This document shows, piece after piece, positions 8,906 through 17,020 of a stretch of 64,000 nucleotides of DNA. A model generated the notes under the pieces. It made no database searches and was not told the origin of the DNA. It was given only the letters and a program-made list of their open reading frames with translations. The position numbers were made by a program, and so were the translations under genes. The DNA lies in assembly GCF_013359945.1 (NCBI RefSeq), contig NZ_JABWCS010000207.1:1-64000 (forward strand), written 5' to 3'. The stretch comes from Paenibacillus agri (GTDB taxonomy: Bacteria; Bacillota; Bacilli; Paenibacillales; Paenibacillaceae). The stretch's first letter is position 1. Each line of letters begins with the position of its first letter.

Positions 8906-10363
8906 TTAGAGCTGTGGACGTTGCTTGTGATGATCTGTATTCTGTTCAAATGCGTGAGCAACACGCAGTACAGTGCTTTCGTCAAATTCCTTACCGATAA
9001 TTTGCAGACCTACCGGGAGTCCTTCAGCAAAACCGCAAGGAACGCTGACAGCCGGAATACCGGCCAGACTTACAGGAATAGTCAAAATATCATTCAGGTA
9101 CATAGTCAGCGGATCTTCGGTCTGCGAACCCAGTTTAAATGCTGTTGTAGGGGCAGTCGGCCCGATCACAACATCGTATTTCTGGAAGATTTCATCAAAG
9201 TCCTGCTTAATCAGAGTTCTTACCTTCTGAGCTTTCAGATAATAAGCATCGTAGTAACCTGAACTGAGCGCATAGGTGCCCAGCATGATCCGGCGCTTCA
9301 CTTCTGGCCCAAAGCCAAGACTGCGGGAGTTGTGATACAGGTCTAGCAGGCCGCTGCCATCATCCGCACGAACGCCATAACGGACACCGTCAAAGCGGGC
9401 CAGGTTGGAGGATGCCTCCGACGAAGCCAGCAAATAATAGGTAGCAACCGCATATTCGGTATGCGGCAAGGATACTTCATCCCAAGTAGCTCCGAGGCTT
9501 TCCAGCACTTTAAGTGCTGCCAAAACCGGCTCGCGAACAGAAGCATCAACGCCTTCACCCAGATACTCCTTCGGTACTGCAATACGCAGTCCGGATACAT
9601 CGCCAGTAAGCGAGCTCAAATAATCAGGAATATCCACTTTAGCGGATGTGGAATCCTTGGCATCATATCCAGCAATAGCTTGCAGTACATATGCGGAATC
9701 CTCGACATTGCGAGTAATTGGGCCAATCTGATCCAGCGAGGAGGCGAAAGCCACCAAGCCATAACGCGACACTAGGCCATAGGTCGGTTTAAGACCTACT
9801 ACGCCGCAGTATGAAGCGGGTTGGCGAATGGAACCACCGGTGTCGGAGCCAAGTGCGAAGAAAACTTCGCCAGCTGCGACAGCAGCAGCGGAACCGCCAC
9901 TGGAGCCGCCGGGAACGCGTTCAAGATCCCACGGATTGCGCACAGGACCAAAGCTTGAGTTCTCATTGGAGCCGCCCATAGCGAACTCGTCCATATTCAG
10001 CTTGCCGATGGTTACAGCGTCAGCCTGACGCAGTTTGTCGGCTACAGTAGCATCGTAGACCGGTTGGAAATTGGTCAGGAATTGGCTGGCACAAGTCGTA
10101 CGCAATCCCTTGGTAGAAATGTTGTCCTTAATTCCTGCCGGGAGGCCGAACAGCAGACCGCGTGCCGCGCCCGAGGCAAGTTTGTCATCCAGAGAGCGTG
10201 CCGCAGCACGTGCGCCCTCTTCATTTAACGTCAAAAAAGCATGCACGCGCGCATCCCGCTCAGCGATGGCGGACAACGATTCTTCAGTCAACTCACTGAC
10301 AGAAATCTCCTTGTTGTTAAGCATGTTATGTACTTCTGGCAATCGATATTGAAACAGGCTCAA
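8906..10363 (-). CDS. gatA: Aspartyl/glutamyl-tRNA amidotransferase subunit A
   Basis: 485 residues, full length for GatA. The amidase-signature catalytic triad is present: Lys in GIKDNIS, cis-Ser in [15 protein letters not shown] and nucleophilic Ser in [15 protein letters not shown]. It releases ammonia from glutamine and channels it to GatB for transamidation of Glu-tRNA(Gln)/Asp-tRNA(Asn). The start is TTG at 10363, preceded by AGGAGG at 7 bp. It lies 28 bp after gatC in one operon. Its presence implies the organism makes at least one of Gln-tRNA or Asn-tRNA indirectly, as Bacillales do. Confidence 0.97.
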   Translation of the reverse strand: MSLFQYRLPEVHNMLNNKEISVSELTEESLSAIAERDARVHAFLTLNEEGARAAARSLDDKLASGAARGLLFGLPAGIKDNISTKGLRTTCASQFLTNFQPVYDATVADKLRQADAVTIGKLNMDEFAMGGSNENSSFGPVRNPWDLERVPGGSSGGSAAAVAAGEVFFALGSDTGGSIRQPASYCGVVGLKPTYGLVSRYGLVAFASSLDQIGPITRNVEDSAYVLQAIAGYDAKDSTSAKVDIPDYLSSLTGDVSGLRIAVPKEYLGEGVDASVREPVLAALKVLESLGATWDEVSLPHTEYAVATYYLLASSEASSNLARFDGVRYGVRADDGSGLLDLYHNSRSLGFGPEVKRRIMLGTYALSSGYYDAYYLKAQKVRTLIKQDFDEIFQKYDVVIGPTAPTTAFKLGSQTEDPLTMYLNDILTIPVSLAGIPAVSVPCGFAEGLPVGLQIIGKEFDESTVLRVAHAFEQNTDHHKQRPQL

Positions 10364-10391
10364 GATTCTTCCTCCTTCTTAATAGGTGTAG

Positions 10392-10679
10392 TTATTCCAG
10401 TACCGCTGGTACCTTGAATTGTCCGTCTTCCTGATCTGGCGCGTTAAGCAGCGCCTCTTCCTGAGACAAGCTGTCCTTCACAACATCGTCGCGCATGACA
10501 TTGCTTACCTGAAGCACGTGAGTGGTTGGCTTCACATTTTCTGTGTCAAGCTCATTGAGCTTCTCTGCATATTGTAAAATGGCATTCATTTGTTCGGTAA
10601 AGGTTGCCTCTTCTTCCGGGCTTAACTGCAGGCGAGCCAGCTTGGCCACATGCTGCACATCTTTGACAGTAATGCTCAT
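10392..10679 (-). CDS. gatC: Aspartyl/glutamyl-tRNA amidotransferase subunit C
   Basis: 95 residues. Small helical subunit that wraps around GatA and stabilises the complex. Typical motifs are seen: VAKLARLQLSPEEEATF, ILQYAEKLNELDTENVKPTTHV and a C-terminal FKVPAVLE. The start is ATG at 10679 (MSITVKDV), with AGGAGGG 9-10 bp upstream; an ATG nine bases further up would abut the ribosome site. First gene of gatC-gatA-(gap)-gatB. Confidence 0.96.
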   Translation of the reverse strand: MSITVKDVQHVAKLARLQLSPEEEATFTEQMNAILQYAEKLNELDTENVKPTTHVLQVSNVMRDDVVKDSLSQEEALLNAPDQEDGQFKVPAVLE

Positions 10680-10786
10680 AACAAACATCCCTCCTGATTA
10701 AAGGGCTAAAGCGCCCGGATAACGTTTTTAATTATATTGTAGAAGCCTGGACAATTCAATGTGCTTGTACTACGCCTCAGGCATGT

Positions 10787-10812
10787 TAAAAAAGCCGGCT
10801 TGCGCCGGCCCT
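10787..10812 (-). terminator. terminator upstream of gatC
   Basis: On the minus strand GGCCGGC gcaa GCCGGCTTTTTT lies directly after the stop of the gene at 10815. Classic intrinsic terminator that separates it from gatCAB. Confidence 0.88.
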
Positions 10813-10814
10813 TC

Positions 10815-11198
10815 TTAAATCCAAGCCCGGAGATTCACTTGCTTAATGAATTCCGCCTGGGACAGACTCTCTTTGGTTGTGGTCTCTATCTCTTCCGCAT
10901 CGGTTGCATCGCCGTTCATTAAATAATGGAACAGCTTCTCATTATGCGTGGACAAGGCATAATCGATCAACGCTTCATGCGTCGCCCGCTCGGCTTCGAC
11001 AGTCAGCAAAACTTCTTCTGCTTCAATATCCTCTGCCGGAACATAAAAATTCCGGTTCGCCTGGGGAACTCGAATGACATAATCAAACGCATTATCGGGA
11101 TTGCGATCGTAAGCAATCAGGTAGCCGTAGTCCCCGATAGGAAGACCCTGCTCGAAAGCGTCCGCGACAATGACAATCTTCTCTCCTAAACGCAGCAT
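10815..11198 (-). CDS. Conserved hypothetical protein
   Basis: 127 residues, acidic, no membrane segment or signal peptide. Notable stretches are IGDYGYLIAYDRNPDNAFDYVIRVP (with YVPAEDIE) in the first half and a helical acidic C-terminus (THEALIDYAL, ALSTHNEKLF). It resembles uncharacterised Paenibacillus proteins but I do not recognise a family. Strong ribosome site (AGGAGGTAGGGCG then ATG). It has its own terminator, so it is probably monocistronic. Confidence 0.7.
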   Translation of the reverse strand: MLRLGEKIVIVADAFEQGLPIGDYGYLIAYDRNPDNAFDYVIRVPQANRNFYVPAEDIEAEEVLLTVEAERATHEALIDYALSTHNEKLFHYLMNGDATDAEEIETTTKESLSQAEFIKQVNLRAWI

Positions 11199-11356
11199 CG
11201 CCCTACCTCCTGGCTCAAAATCTATGATGATTTTGCTTATTTCATCAGTCTACTAAAAAATAATAGAGCTGTCTAGCGGAAGGAGGAAGCACACAAGCTT
11301 TTTTCCATAATATGCTTAGGGATTGGCAAAAAGTCTTGGCTGCAGTGTCATCGCTC

Positions 11357-12136
11357 TCATTTCGGTAATTTATTCCTGCCCATTAGCGTAGAAGCCCCGG
11401 CCACACAAAAGAGTATGAGCAGCGCTGCCGACAGACAAGGACTTAAGTTCACTCCGACAGCTTCCCTTCCTTCGGAAAGGAGCCTGGCAGACAGTCCGGG
11501 GAGGGCCGCTGGTGTCCACTGGAACCATGATGGCATCAGGCTGTCGGCAAGTGCCATTCCCGCGGACGACAGAAGTGACAGGAATGCAGCGGCAGGCGCA
11601 CGCAAAAAAGCACTGAATAGCAAAGTGAGCGAAAGAGCGCACAACAGCCATATTCCATAAAGTGCGGCTGCCGCTACGACATCCATCCAGGGAAGAGAAC
11701 CTATCAATTGCTCCGTATAATAGAGTGCACTAGCTACACCTAAGCCTAATGCAAGAAACAGTATGGTAAACAACCCCGCCCACTTAGCAATTACAAATCC
11801 AGCAGGTGACACAGGTTTGGATAACACAAGTTCTGCACTACCGTTGTACCGTTCTCCGGACAAGCTATTCATGGCCACCAGCACCAGCACCAGAATTCCG
11901 ATTGTGCTGTATTGCCCCAGCGCCTGGGACATCACCGTGCCTGCACCTGGCATGACATAGCCTTCCAAAATCCCTTGAGGGACATTGTTCGCTGCCTGCA
12001 AAATTTCCGGCATATAGTAGGTTATTATAGGCTGCATAGCTCCCAGCAGAATAAAGACCACAGGTATCCAGATTAGTTTATAAGTCCGAGCTGTTTCCAG
12101 CATTTCTTTTTGATAAACAATCCATGTATTTCTCAT
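11357..12136 (-). CDS. yxlG: ABC transporter permease, YxlG-like (sigY operon)
   Basis: 259 residues with six hydrophobic segments (about 22-45, 75-100, 113-135, 150-172, 180-200 and 235-253). ABC-2/NosY-type permease with the SGERYNGSAELVLSKPVS loop after the second segment. It overlaps the ATPase gene by 4 bp (ATGA), so the two are translationally coupled. Last gene of a sigY-yxlCDEFG-like operon. Substrate is unknown; in B. subtilis YxlF/YxlG are of unknown cargo. Confidence 0.8.
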   Translation of the reverse strand: MRNTWIVYQKEMLETARTYKLIWIPVVFILLGAMQPIITYYMPEILQAANNVPQGILEGYVMPGAGTVMSQALGQYSTIGILVLVLVAMNSLSGERYNGSAELVLSKPVSPAGFVIAKWAGLFTILFLALGLGVASALYYTEQLIGSLPWMDVVAAAALYGIWLLCALSLTLLFSAFLRAPAAAFLSLLSSAGMALADSLMPSWFQWTPAALPGLSARLLSEGREAVGVNLSPCLSAALLILFCVAGASTLMGRNKLPK

Positions 12137-13053
12137 CCCCCGACCACCTTCATGAACATATCCTCAAGCGTGGAAGAACCTGCTTCGAATTGCAGAAGAG
12201 GGATGTTAGAAGCGGCAGCTTCCTTCAGAATGGTATGACGTGCTTGCTTCAAATTGTCCACATTGAACACAGCATGCTCTCCATTAAGACGTGCCTCCAA
12301 TATAAAGGGCTTGGCGCCAACGGAGTTTAACCACTGGATAGCCTCTGCATTCTTCTCCGTACGAACCGTTATGACTGGCTGACTGTACTTGGAACGCAGC
12401 ACGGACAATGCTCCCTGCTCTGCAATCAATCCATCCTTCATCACTATAATCTCGTCACATACTTCTTCCGCATCGTGAAGCACATGGGTGGAAAAAACGA
12501 TGGTTGTCTCTTCCCGGATTTCACGCAGCAGTTCCATGACCTCCCGTCGGCCAATGGGGTCAAGCGCCGATACCGGCTCATCAAGCAGCAGTAAGCGGGG
12601 ACGGTGCACAAGCGCCTGTGCCAGACCCAAACGCTGCTTCATTCCGCCAGAGTACCCGGCGATGCGGCGGCGTGCGGCAGCTTTCAGCCCCACCCGTTCC
12701 AATGCGGCCTTAGCCTTGCCTTCAGCTTCCTTCCTGTTCATTCCCGCGAGCTTGGCAGCAAAGACAACGTATTCCTGACCGCTCATCCAGCCGTAAAAAG
12801 CTGGCGATTGAGGTAGATATCCCAGTTCCCGCCGGAAATCTCCTCCTTGGTAACTCCCTGTGAAGCCGATGCTTCCCGCTGATGGCGGGAGCAGGCCGGC
12901 AATCATGCGCAGCGTCGTTGTCTTCCCGGCACCATTAGGTCCGAGCAGCGCGACACAGCTTCCTTGGGCAATCTCAAAGCTGATCCCACCCACAGAGAGG
13001 TGCCTGCCGTAGCTTTTGCGCAAATTCGAGACTTGAAGTAACGGCTGCATCAT
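12133..13053 (-). CDS. yxlF: ABC transporter ATP-binding protein, YxlF-like (sigY operon)
   Basis: 306 residues. Complete nucleotide-binding domain: Walker A GPNGAGKTTT, Q-loop (YLPQSP), signature YSGGMKQR, Walker B LLLLDEP and H-switch (FSTHVL). The C-terminal about 80 residues are the accessory domain of ABC-2 (CcmA/NatA-like) ATPases. Ribosome site AGGAGGGAG; two adjacent ATGs (13053 and 13050). Partner of the overlapping permease. Regulated with the sigma factor at the head of the operon. Confidence 0.88.
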   Translation of the reverse strand: MMQPLLQVSNLRKSYGRHLSVGGISFEIAQGSCVALLGPNGAGKTTTLRMIAGLLPPSAGSIGFTGSYQGGDFRRELGYLPQSPAFYGWMSGQEYVVFAAKLAGMNRKEAEGKAKAALERVGLKAAARRRIAGYSGGMKQRLGLAQALVHRPRLLLLDEPVSALDPIGRREVMELLREIREETTIVFSTHVLHDAEEVCDEIIVMKDGLIAEQGALSVLRSKYSQPVITVRTEKNAEAIQWLNSVGAKPFILEARLNGEHAVFNVDNLKQARHTILKEAAASNIPLLQFEAGSSTLEDMFMKVVGG

Positions 13054-13241
13054 ATCTCCCTCCTACCGACCGTGAAATACGCTATACTGCCCAATAAATT
13101 CCCGGCTACAATAATGATGATCCAGAGCCACTTGGGCCCCCGGACGTTCTCCGCTTTCCAAAGTGAAATTAAACCGATTACCGCAAGTAATACTTGCAGT
13201 GCCAGAAGTGGTAATATGAGCCCCCAATTCACTCTCTCCAT
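13050..13241 (-). CDS. yxlE: Small membrane protein YxlE-like (PLDc_N domain)
   Basis: 63 residues from the ATG at 13241 (MERVNWGLILPL), with AAGGAG at 9 bp. Two transmembrane segments (about 6-26 and 38-58) with the conserved WKAENVRGPKWLWIIIIV core of phospholipase-D-N-like small proteins. Position and size match YxlE of the B. subtilis sigY operon, between yxlD and yxlF. In B. subtilis YxlC-E are linked to negative control of sigma-Y; the role here is inferred. Its stop overlaps the ATPase start. Confidence 0.78.
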   Translation of the reverse strand: MERVNWGLILPLLALQVLLAVIGLISLWKAENVRGPKWLWIIIIVAGNLLGSIAYFTVGRREI

Positions 13242-13261
13242 AGCGCCACTCTCCTTCATTG

Positions 13262-13480
13262 TTACTTTCCATTGGCTCCTCGTCTTCTGGATTCCGGTAA
13301 AACAACGAACAGCAGATACACAACTGTTGGTGTTGGGACTCCGGTAATCCCCCATAACCCCCAGAACCAGGCCATCTTGCCTCTTCGCTTTGCATCCCGA
13401 AAAAGCAAGTTCCCTTGCAAAAATAAACAAACGGCCACAACGATCCATATCCATAGCGGCACATCCTGCAGCTCGTTCAT
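13262..13480 (-). CDS. yxlD: Small membrane protein YxlD-like
   Basis: 72 residues with two hydrophobic segments (about 8-25 and 36-62) and basic residues (RDAKRRGK) between them. Overlaps the upstream yxlC-like gene by 4 bp. By order and size this is YxlD of the sigY operon. Together with YxlC it is thought to restrain the ECF sigma factor at the membrane in B. subtilis. No further motif is visible. Confidence 0.75.
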   Translation of the reverse strand: MNELQDVPLWIWIVVAVCLFLQGNLLFRDAKRRGKMAWFWGLWGITGVPTPTVVYLLFVVLPESRRRGANGK

Positions 13481-13803
13481 TCCCTGGCACCCTCTTTCCA
13501 GCGCCGGAAGCGTGATACCGTCAGACCTACTAATGCGGCTAGCGGTATAATTCCTTGAAGGGTCAGATAGATTACTGGCACGTAACCAAGTAAAGCTAAT
13601 GTAGAGCTGAGCAGAATCACTGAGACGATACAGAAAAGCAGCCTCTCCTTGCGAGTCTTCTTTCGTCTCGATTGTTCCTCTGCCACAATTAAAGATTCCA
13701 GCGCTCTGAGGGATGGAGGGGGAATATCATACTGCACATCCAGACGACCCATCTCCCTAGTAAGTTTGTGCAATAACGCCTCCTGCTCGTCATTCTTATT
13801 CAT
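13477..13803 (-). CDS. yxlC: YxlC-like putative anti-sigma factor of sigY operon
   Basis: 108 residues. The soluble N-terminal half (about 1-50, charged, with LHKLTREMGRLD) would contact the sigma factor. Two membrane segments follow (about 55-75 and 80-98). This architecture and its position immediately after, and overlapping, the sigma gene by 8 bp match YxlC, the proposed anti-sigma factor for SigY. No zinc-binding HxxxCxxC motif is present, so it is not a ZAS-type anti-sigma. Confidence 0.78.
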   Translation of the reverse strand: MNKNDEQEALLHKLTREMGRLDVQYDIPPPSLRALESLIVAEEQSRRKKTRKERLLFCIVSVILLSSTLALLGYVPVIYLTLQGIIPLAALVGLTVSRFRRWKEGARE

Positions 13804-14329
13804 TGTCTTCTCTCAGCTCCTTTCGTAATTGATTCAGGCCATAGGCTACCCGTGATTTGACCGTACCAGCAGGAATCTGCAAAATCTCTCCGATCTCTTC
13901 ATAGCTGTAACCGTAATAATGCTTCAGCAGGACCGCTATCCTCTGAGCGGAAGGTAATCTGGATAATGCATCCAGCACGTCGCTCCATTCCTCATCCTTG
14001 CTCTCAAACTGCCAGCGGATGGAGCGAACCCCCTGTTCCTGCCGCTTCCATCGCTCCTCACGTTTCCAGCGTCGTTTCCGGTCAATATAAAGCCGAGTCG
14101 CAATAGTAATCAGCCAGGAGGAAAAAGATGAGGAGCCATTGTAGGCCCGGATTTTCTCCATGCATCTGACCATGGTATCCTGGGCAATTTCCTCCGCCAG
14201 CAAAGGGTCCATGGTCACTTTGATCAAATATTTGTACAGAAAGGTATAATGTTCACGGAGAAGCACCGCAAGTGATGAAACATCACCCTGCTGAGCCTGC
14301 CGTACCCTTTCCTTCATTAGATCGTCCAT
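13796..14329 (-). CDS. sigY: ECF RNA polymerase sigma factor, SigY-like
   Basis: 177 residues from the ATG at 14329 (MDDLMKERVR) after GGAGGAGGGG, close to the 178 residues of B. subtilis SigY. Region 2 (LLAEEIAQDTMVRCMEKI, FSSWLITIATRLYIDRKRR) and region 4 (LSRLPSAQRIAVLL, YSYEEIGEILQIPAGTVKSR) are intact. First gene of an operon with yxlC-G homologues in the same order as B. subtilis. A TGAACG-N16-CGTATT sequence just upstream looks like an autoregulatory ECF promoter. The inducing signal is not evident. Confidence 0.88.
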   Translation of the reverse strand: MDDLMKERVRQAQQGDVSSLAVLLREHYTFLYKYLIKVTMDPLLAEEIAQDTMVRCMEKIRAYNGSSSFSSWLITIATRLYIDRKRRWKREERWKRQEQGVRSIRWQFESKDEEWSDVLDALSRLPSAQRIAVLLKHYYGYSYEEIGEILQIPAGTVKSRVAYGLNQLRKELREDNE

Positions 14330-14363
14330 GGTCCCCTCCTCCATAAAAATTGTTAGCAAATAT

Positions 14364-14391
14364 AATACGATTAGCGAGGAAAGATCGTTCA
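14364..14391 (-). promoter_or_regulatory. candidate sigma-Y autoregulatory promoter
   Basis: On the minus strand TGAACG (14386-14391) and CGTATT (14364-14369) are spaced by 16 bp, 35 bp upstream of the sigY start. The -35 matches the reported TGAACG element of B. subtilis sigma-Y; the -10 (CGT) is ECF-like. Inferred from sequence only. Confidence 0.55.
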
Positions 14392-14400
14392 ATCAGCGAC

Positions 14401-14748
14401 TCATAATTTATTCTGGTACTCCCAAAGCTTGCGCCGCCAAGGCTGGATCGAGCCTTTCCCGGCAGGAAAACACCAGAACAACGTTTCTCTCCCACGACGA
14501 CGATCCGTTATGCTTCCCCCCTGAGCGCTTTCGTAGTCCCTGCTCAAACAGGCCTCCCTAACCAAATTCTCTGACGTAACAGTAGCCTCTTCTTCTCCTA
14601 CGTTCTGTCTGTACTCCATGAATGAACAAAAGCCGCCTTTCTCCGGACACTCCGAAAAAAAGCGGCAGTTCTTGCTGCAAAAGTGCTCATATGTACCTTG
14701 AGATCTGGGGAATCCGTAGTCCAAGTGCCCCGACATATCATCCTTCAA
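14401..14748 (-). CDS. Cysteine-rich hypothetical protein upstream of sigY
   Basis: 115 residues starting TTG at 14748 (GGAGGG 6 bp upstream) or ATG at 14736. The N-terminal part has a compact HFCSKNCRFFSECPEKGGFC cluster of four Cys with one His, which suggests a metal-binding knuckle. The C-terminal half is basic (DRRRGRE, QPWRRK). No membrane segment. I do not recognise the family. It ends just before the sigma-Y promoter, so it is read separately from or through into sigY. Confidence 0.55.
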   Translation of the reverse strand: MKDDMSGHLDYGFPRSQGTYEHFCSKNCRFFSECPEKGGFCSFMEYRQNVGEEEATVTSENLVREACLSRDYESAQGGSITDRRRGRETLFWCFPAGKGSIQPWRRKLWEYQNKL

Positions 14749-14797
14749 TTCAAGCCCTCCCTACTATGTAAATCAAATTCAAACCCATATGTAGACA

Positions 14798-14838
14798 AAA
14801 AAAGAACGCAAACCGGGATTATTCCACAGTCTGCGTGC
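14798..14838 (-). terminator. possible terminator of the YqgX-like gene
   Basis: On the minus strand a CGCAGAC/GTTTGCG stem (one G-T pair, 15-nt loop) is followed by TTCTTTTTTTG, about 110 bp after the stop at 14945. Confidence 0.45.
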
Positions 14839-14944
14839 TTCGCGAGGTAAATATTACATTTAATTAACAATATTGTAGCAAGTTTGTATTCTCTTGTCCA
14901 TCTGTATTTTCCCGATTTTTGTCAGTACTTCTGGAATGATAGAC

Positions 14945-15574
14945 TTATAAAGATACGTATGGATTGTTCTCGCGCTCGAACCCGATCGTTGTCCGTGAGC
15001 CGTGACCCGGATATACCTTGACCTCTCCATCCAGCCGGTACAGCTTGCCCCGAATGGAATCAAACAAATCACGTTCCCGCCCACCAGTTAGATCGGTACG
15101 CCCTACTCCAAGCTTGAACAGCACATCACCGGAGAACAGGTCATCTCCACACAGAAAGCTTACGCTGCCGGGAGAATGGCCTGGGGTATGGAAGACACGG
15201 AAAGTATGTCCTATCAAGTCCAGAACCTGACCTTCTCCTAGATCATATTCCGCTGGAGCTGTGGTTAAAGGAGAGGACAGATTCGGCCACATCAGTGAAC
15301 CGTTCAGCTTGGGATTCTCCAGCCACTGACTCTCCAAGGGGTGCAGATAGACAGGGCAGTTCTTCAGCTTGCGGATTTCATCCACGCCGCCCATATGGTC
15401 AAAATGGGCATGTGTCAGCAAGATCGCCTCAATCTCCATCCCCTCGATGCTTCGTACCAGTGCAGCAGGATTCATACCGGGATCGATAATGATGCCCCGT
15501 GCTGGATCAGCCCCTGTGAGCAGATAAGCGTTGGTCTGAAGCGGGCCAAGTGTAAATGAACGAATATTAAGCAT
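14945..15574 (-). CDS. MBL-fold hydrolase, YqgX/GloB-like
   Basis: 209 residues. Metallo-beta-lactamase fold with the metal motif THAHFDHMGG (HxHxDH) at about 54-63, further ligands HTPGHSPGS and GDVLF, and a C-terminal YPGHGSRTTIGFERENNPY. This is the small glyoxalase-II-like group (B. subtilis YqgX, 211 residues), proposed to hydrolyse thioesters such as those formed with bacillithiol. Lies 5 bp downstream of a thioredoxin-like gene on the same strand, so a thiol-related operon is plausible. Confidence 0.83.
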   Translation of the reverse strand: MLNIRSFTLGPLQTNAYLLTGADPARGIIIDPGMNPAALVRSIEGMEIEAILLTHAHFDHMGGVDEIRKLKNCPVYLHPLESQWLENPKLNGSLMWPNLSSPLTTAPAEYDLGEGQVLDLIGHTFRVFHTPGHSPGSVSFLCGDDLFSGDVLFKLGVGRTDLTGGRERDLFDSIRGKLYRLDGEVKVYPGHGSRTTIGFERENNPYVSL

Positions 15575-15579
15575 GATTT

Positions 15580-16146
15580 TTAGAAACCGGAAATCAGGCC
15601 ACGCAGCTCTTTGGCGATAATGGCGTGGGATTCCGTTCCTTCCCCGTAGGCTTGACCCATTGCCTTGCGAACGTCCCCGATTTTGCTGTCATAATCAGCA
15701 GCTTCCCGGTCAGGATTTTCCTGTTTGAACTCTCTCATCAGACGTTGTACATGCTCAGGACGAGGTCCCCAATGACCAAGCACATAGCCGCCTGTATCGG
15801 CGAAGATAACGATTGGCACCGAACGACCGCCCATGGTCAGGAAGTTGTCCATCAAGTCCTGATTTTCCTCTAAAATGAGTACTTCGGTCTTGATTCCCGC
15901 GGTTTCAAGGATACGGAACACGGCAGGAACATTGCGCACAACATCGCCGCACCAATCCGCTGCCAGAATGAGTACACGCAAATCATCGCGGTGATTCAGG
16001 CTCTCGAAAAATTCCCGGTCGCTCTCGTCTTCCCAGGCAAACTTCTCATACCAGGCTTCGAAATCCTGCTGATTGCGGGTCATACCCTCAACGAATTGAC
16101 GGGGCGTGAGGCCTTGACCAAATTTAGTAGCTACATTTTGCTTCAT
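15580..16146 (-). CDS. Thioredoxin-fold protein (Thioredoxin_9-like)
   Basis: 188 residues from the ATG at 16146 (MKQNVATKF). The thioredoxin-like core has AADWCGDVVRNVP at the active-site position, keeping one Cys (WCGD) rather than CxxC, then a cis-Pro region RSVPIVIF and LGHWGPRP. This matches the Thioredoxin_9 group found in Firmicutes. A single Cys argues against a standard disulfide oxidoreductase role. Start overlaps the DedA stop by 4 bp, so the two are co-translated; the MBL hydrolase follows 5 bp later. Confidence 0.8.
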   Translation of the reverse strand: MKQNVATKFGQGLTPRQFVEGMTRNQQDFEAWYEKFAWEDESDREFFESLNHRDDLRVLILAADWCGDVVRNVPAVFRILETAGIKTEVLILEENQDLMDNFLTMGGRSVPIVIFADTGGYVLGHWGPRPEHVQRLMREFKQENPDREAADYDSKIGDVRKAMGQAYGEGTESHAIIAKELRGLISGF

Positions 16147-16760
16147 GCTGCATTCCCTCTCTTCTTCTTGGATTGGTACCACTTGAATACAAAATAAATA
16201 ACAATAAGGGCAATAGCACCTAGAATAATTTCGTGAGTATACTTCGCAGCGACTTCATCAATGTTCTTCCACTTATCGCCTAGCGTCATACCCAAGTATA
16301 CAAATAATGCACTCCATGGGATAACGGCAAGCGTGGTCAGAAATGTGAACTTACCCAGTGGCATCCGGGTGATTCCGGCAGGTACGGATATGGCATGGCG
16401 TACAACCGGAATAAACCGGGCTGTGAAAATAACGCCTGTCCCATATTTATTGAACCACTCTTCGGAGTGATCAATGTGCTTTTTGGAGATGAAAATGTAC
16501 TTTCCGTACTTCTCCAGTACAGGTCTGCCGCCGTAACGGCCGATCCAGTATACGAAAATCTGGGCAATAACGCCGCCGATGGTTCCGAATACCACTGCAC
16601 CAAAGTAATTAATATCTCCCGTCCAAACCAGATAGCCTCCATAAGCCAGAACAATTTCACTCGGAATTACTTCCATCATTAATCCGATCATAATCCCGAA
16701 GTAGCCAAGGCTCTGAATCCATTCAAAAAGATTCGAGATCAGATCAGAGATAACATGCAT
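16143..16760 (-). CDS. DedA-family membrane protein
   Basis: 205 residues from the ATG at 16760 (MHVISDLISN), with GGAGGAG upstream. Four to five membrane segments; DedA signatures are seen: EVIPSEIVLAYGG, GTIGGVIAQIFVYWIGRYGGRP and FTARFIPVVRHAISVPAGITRMP (the F-x-x-R-x-x-P-x-x-R motif). DedA proteins affect undecaprenyl-phosphate/phospholipid flipping and membrane homeostasis. First gene of the dedA - thioredoxin-like - MBL operon. Confidence 0.9.
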   Translation of the reverse strand: MHVISDLISNLFEWIQSLGYFGIMIGLMMEVIPSEIVLAYGGYLVWTGDINYFGAVVFGTIGGVIAQIFVYWIGRYGGRPVLEKYGKYIFISKKHIDHSEEWFNKYGTGVIFTARFIPVVRHAISVPAGITRMPLGKFTFLTTLAVIPWSALFVYLGMTLGDKWKNIDEVAAKYTHEIILGAIALIVIYFVFKWYQSKKKRGNAA

Positions 16761-16949
16761 GTTGGCGCTCCTCCTCCCTTTATTTGCATAGGCGGCAGGG
16801 CTCACTGCATCGCTATGCTCTATGTAGCCAGTCTTCTCTTAGCCTATTCTAGCATATGGAAGGATACAACTTCTACTTACAGGAAAATGAATCTCCAGAA
16901 CACATGGTGGACCTACTCAGTGCATCACGCAAAATAGACGACTGGGTGA

Positions 16950-16979
16950 TTGACAGAACAGGTAAATTATCGCTATTAT
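16950..16979 (+). promoter_or_regulatory. promoter of the sdpR-sdpI-like operon
   Basis: TTGACA (16950-16955) and TATTAT (16974-16979) with 18 bp spacing, 42 bp upstream of the repressor start. A 24-bp palindrome follows immediately at the likely transcription start. Confidence 0.65.
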
Positions 16980-17003
16980 ATATTTAGATAATTATTTAAA
17001 TAT
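16980..17003 (+). promoter_or_regulatory. operator palindrome for the ArsR-family repressor
   Basis: ATATTTAGATAA/TTATTTAAATAT is a 24-bp inverted repeat with one mismatch per arm, directly downstream of the -10 box. Position and symmetry fit an autoregulatory ArsR/SdpR operator. Confidence 0.65.
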
Positions 17004-17020
17004 CGAAGGGTCGGATAGAC

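Noticed and set aside
13063-13464. 133-codon minus-strand frame over yxlD/yxlE
   Set aside because: Different frame from the two small membrane proteins, which have ribosome sites, overlaps and matching order to the B. subtilis operon.
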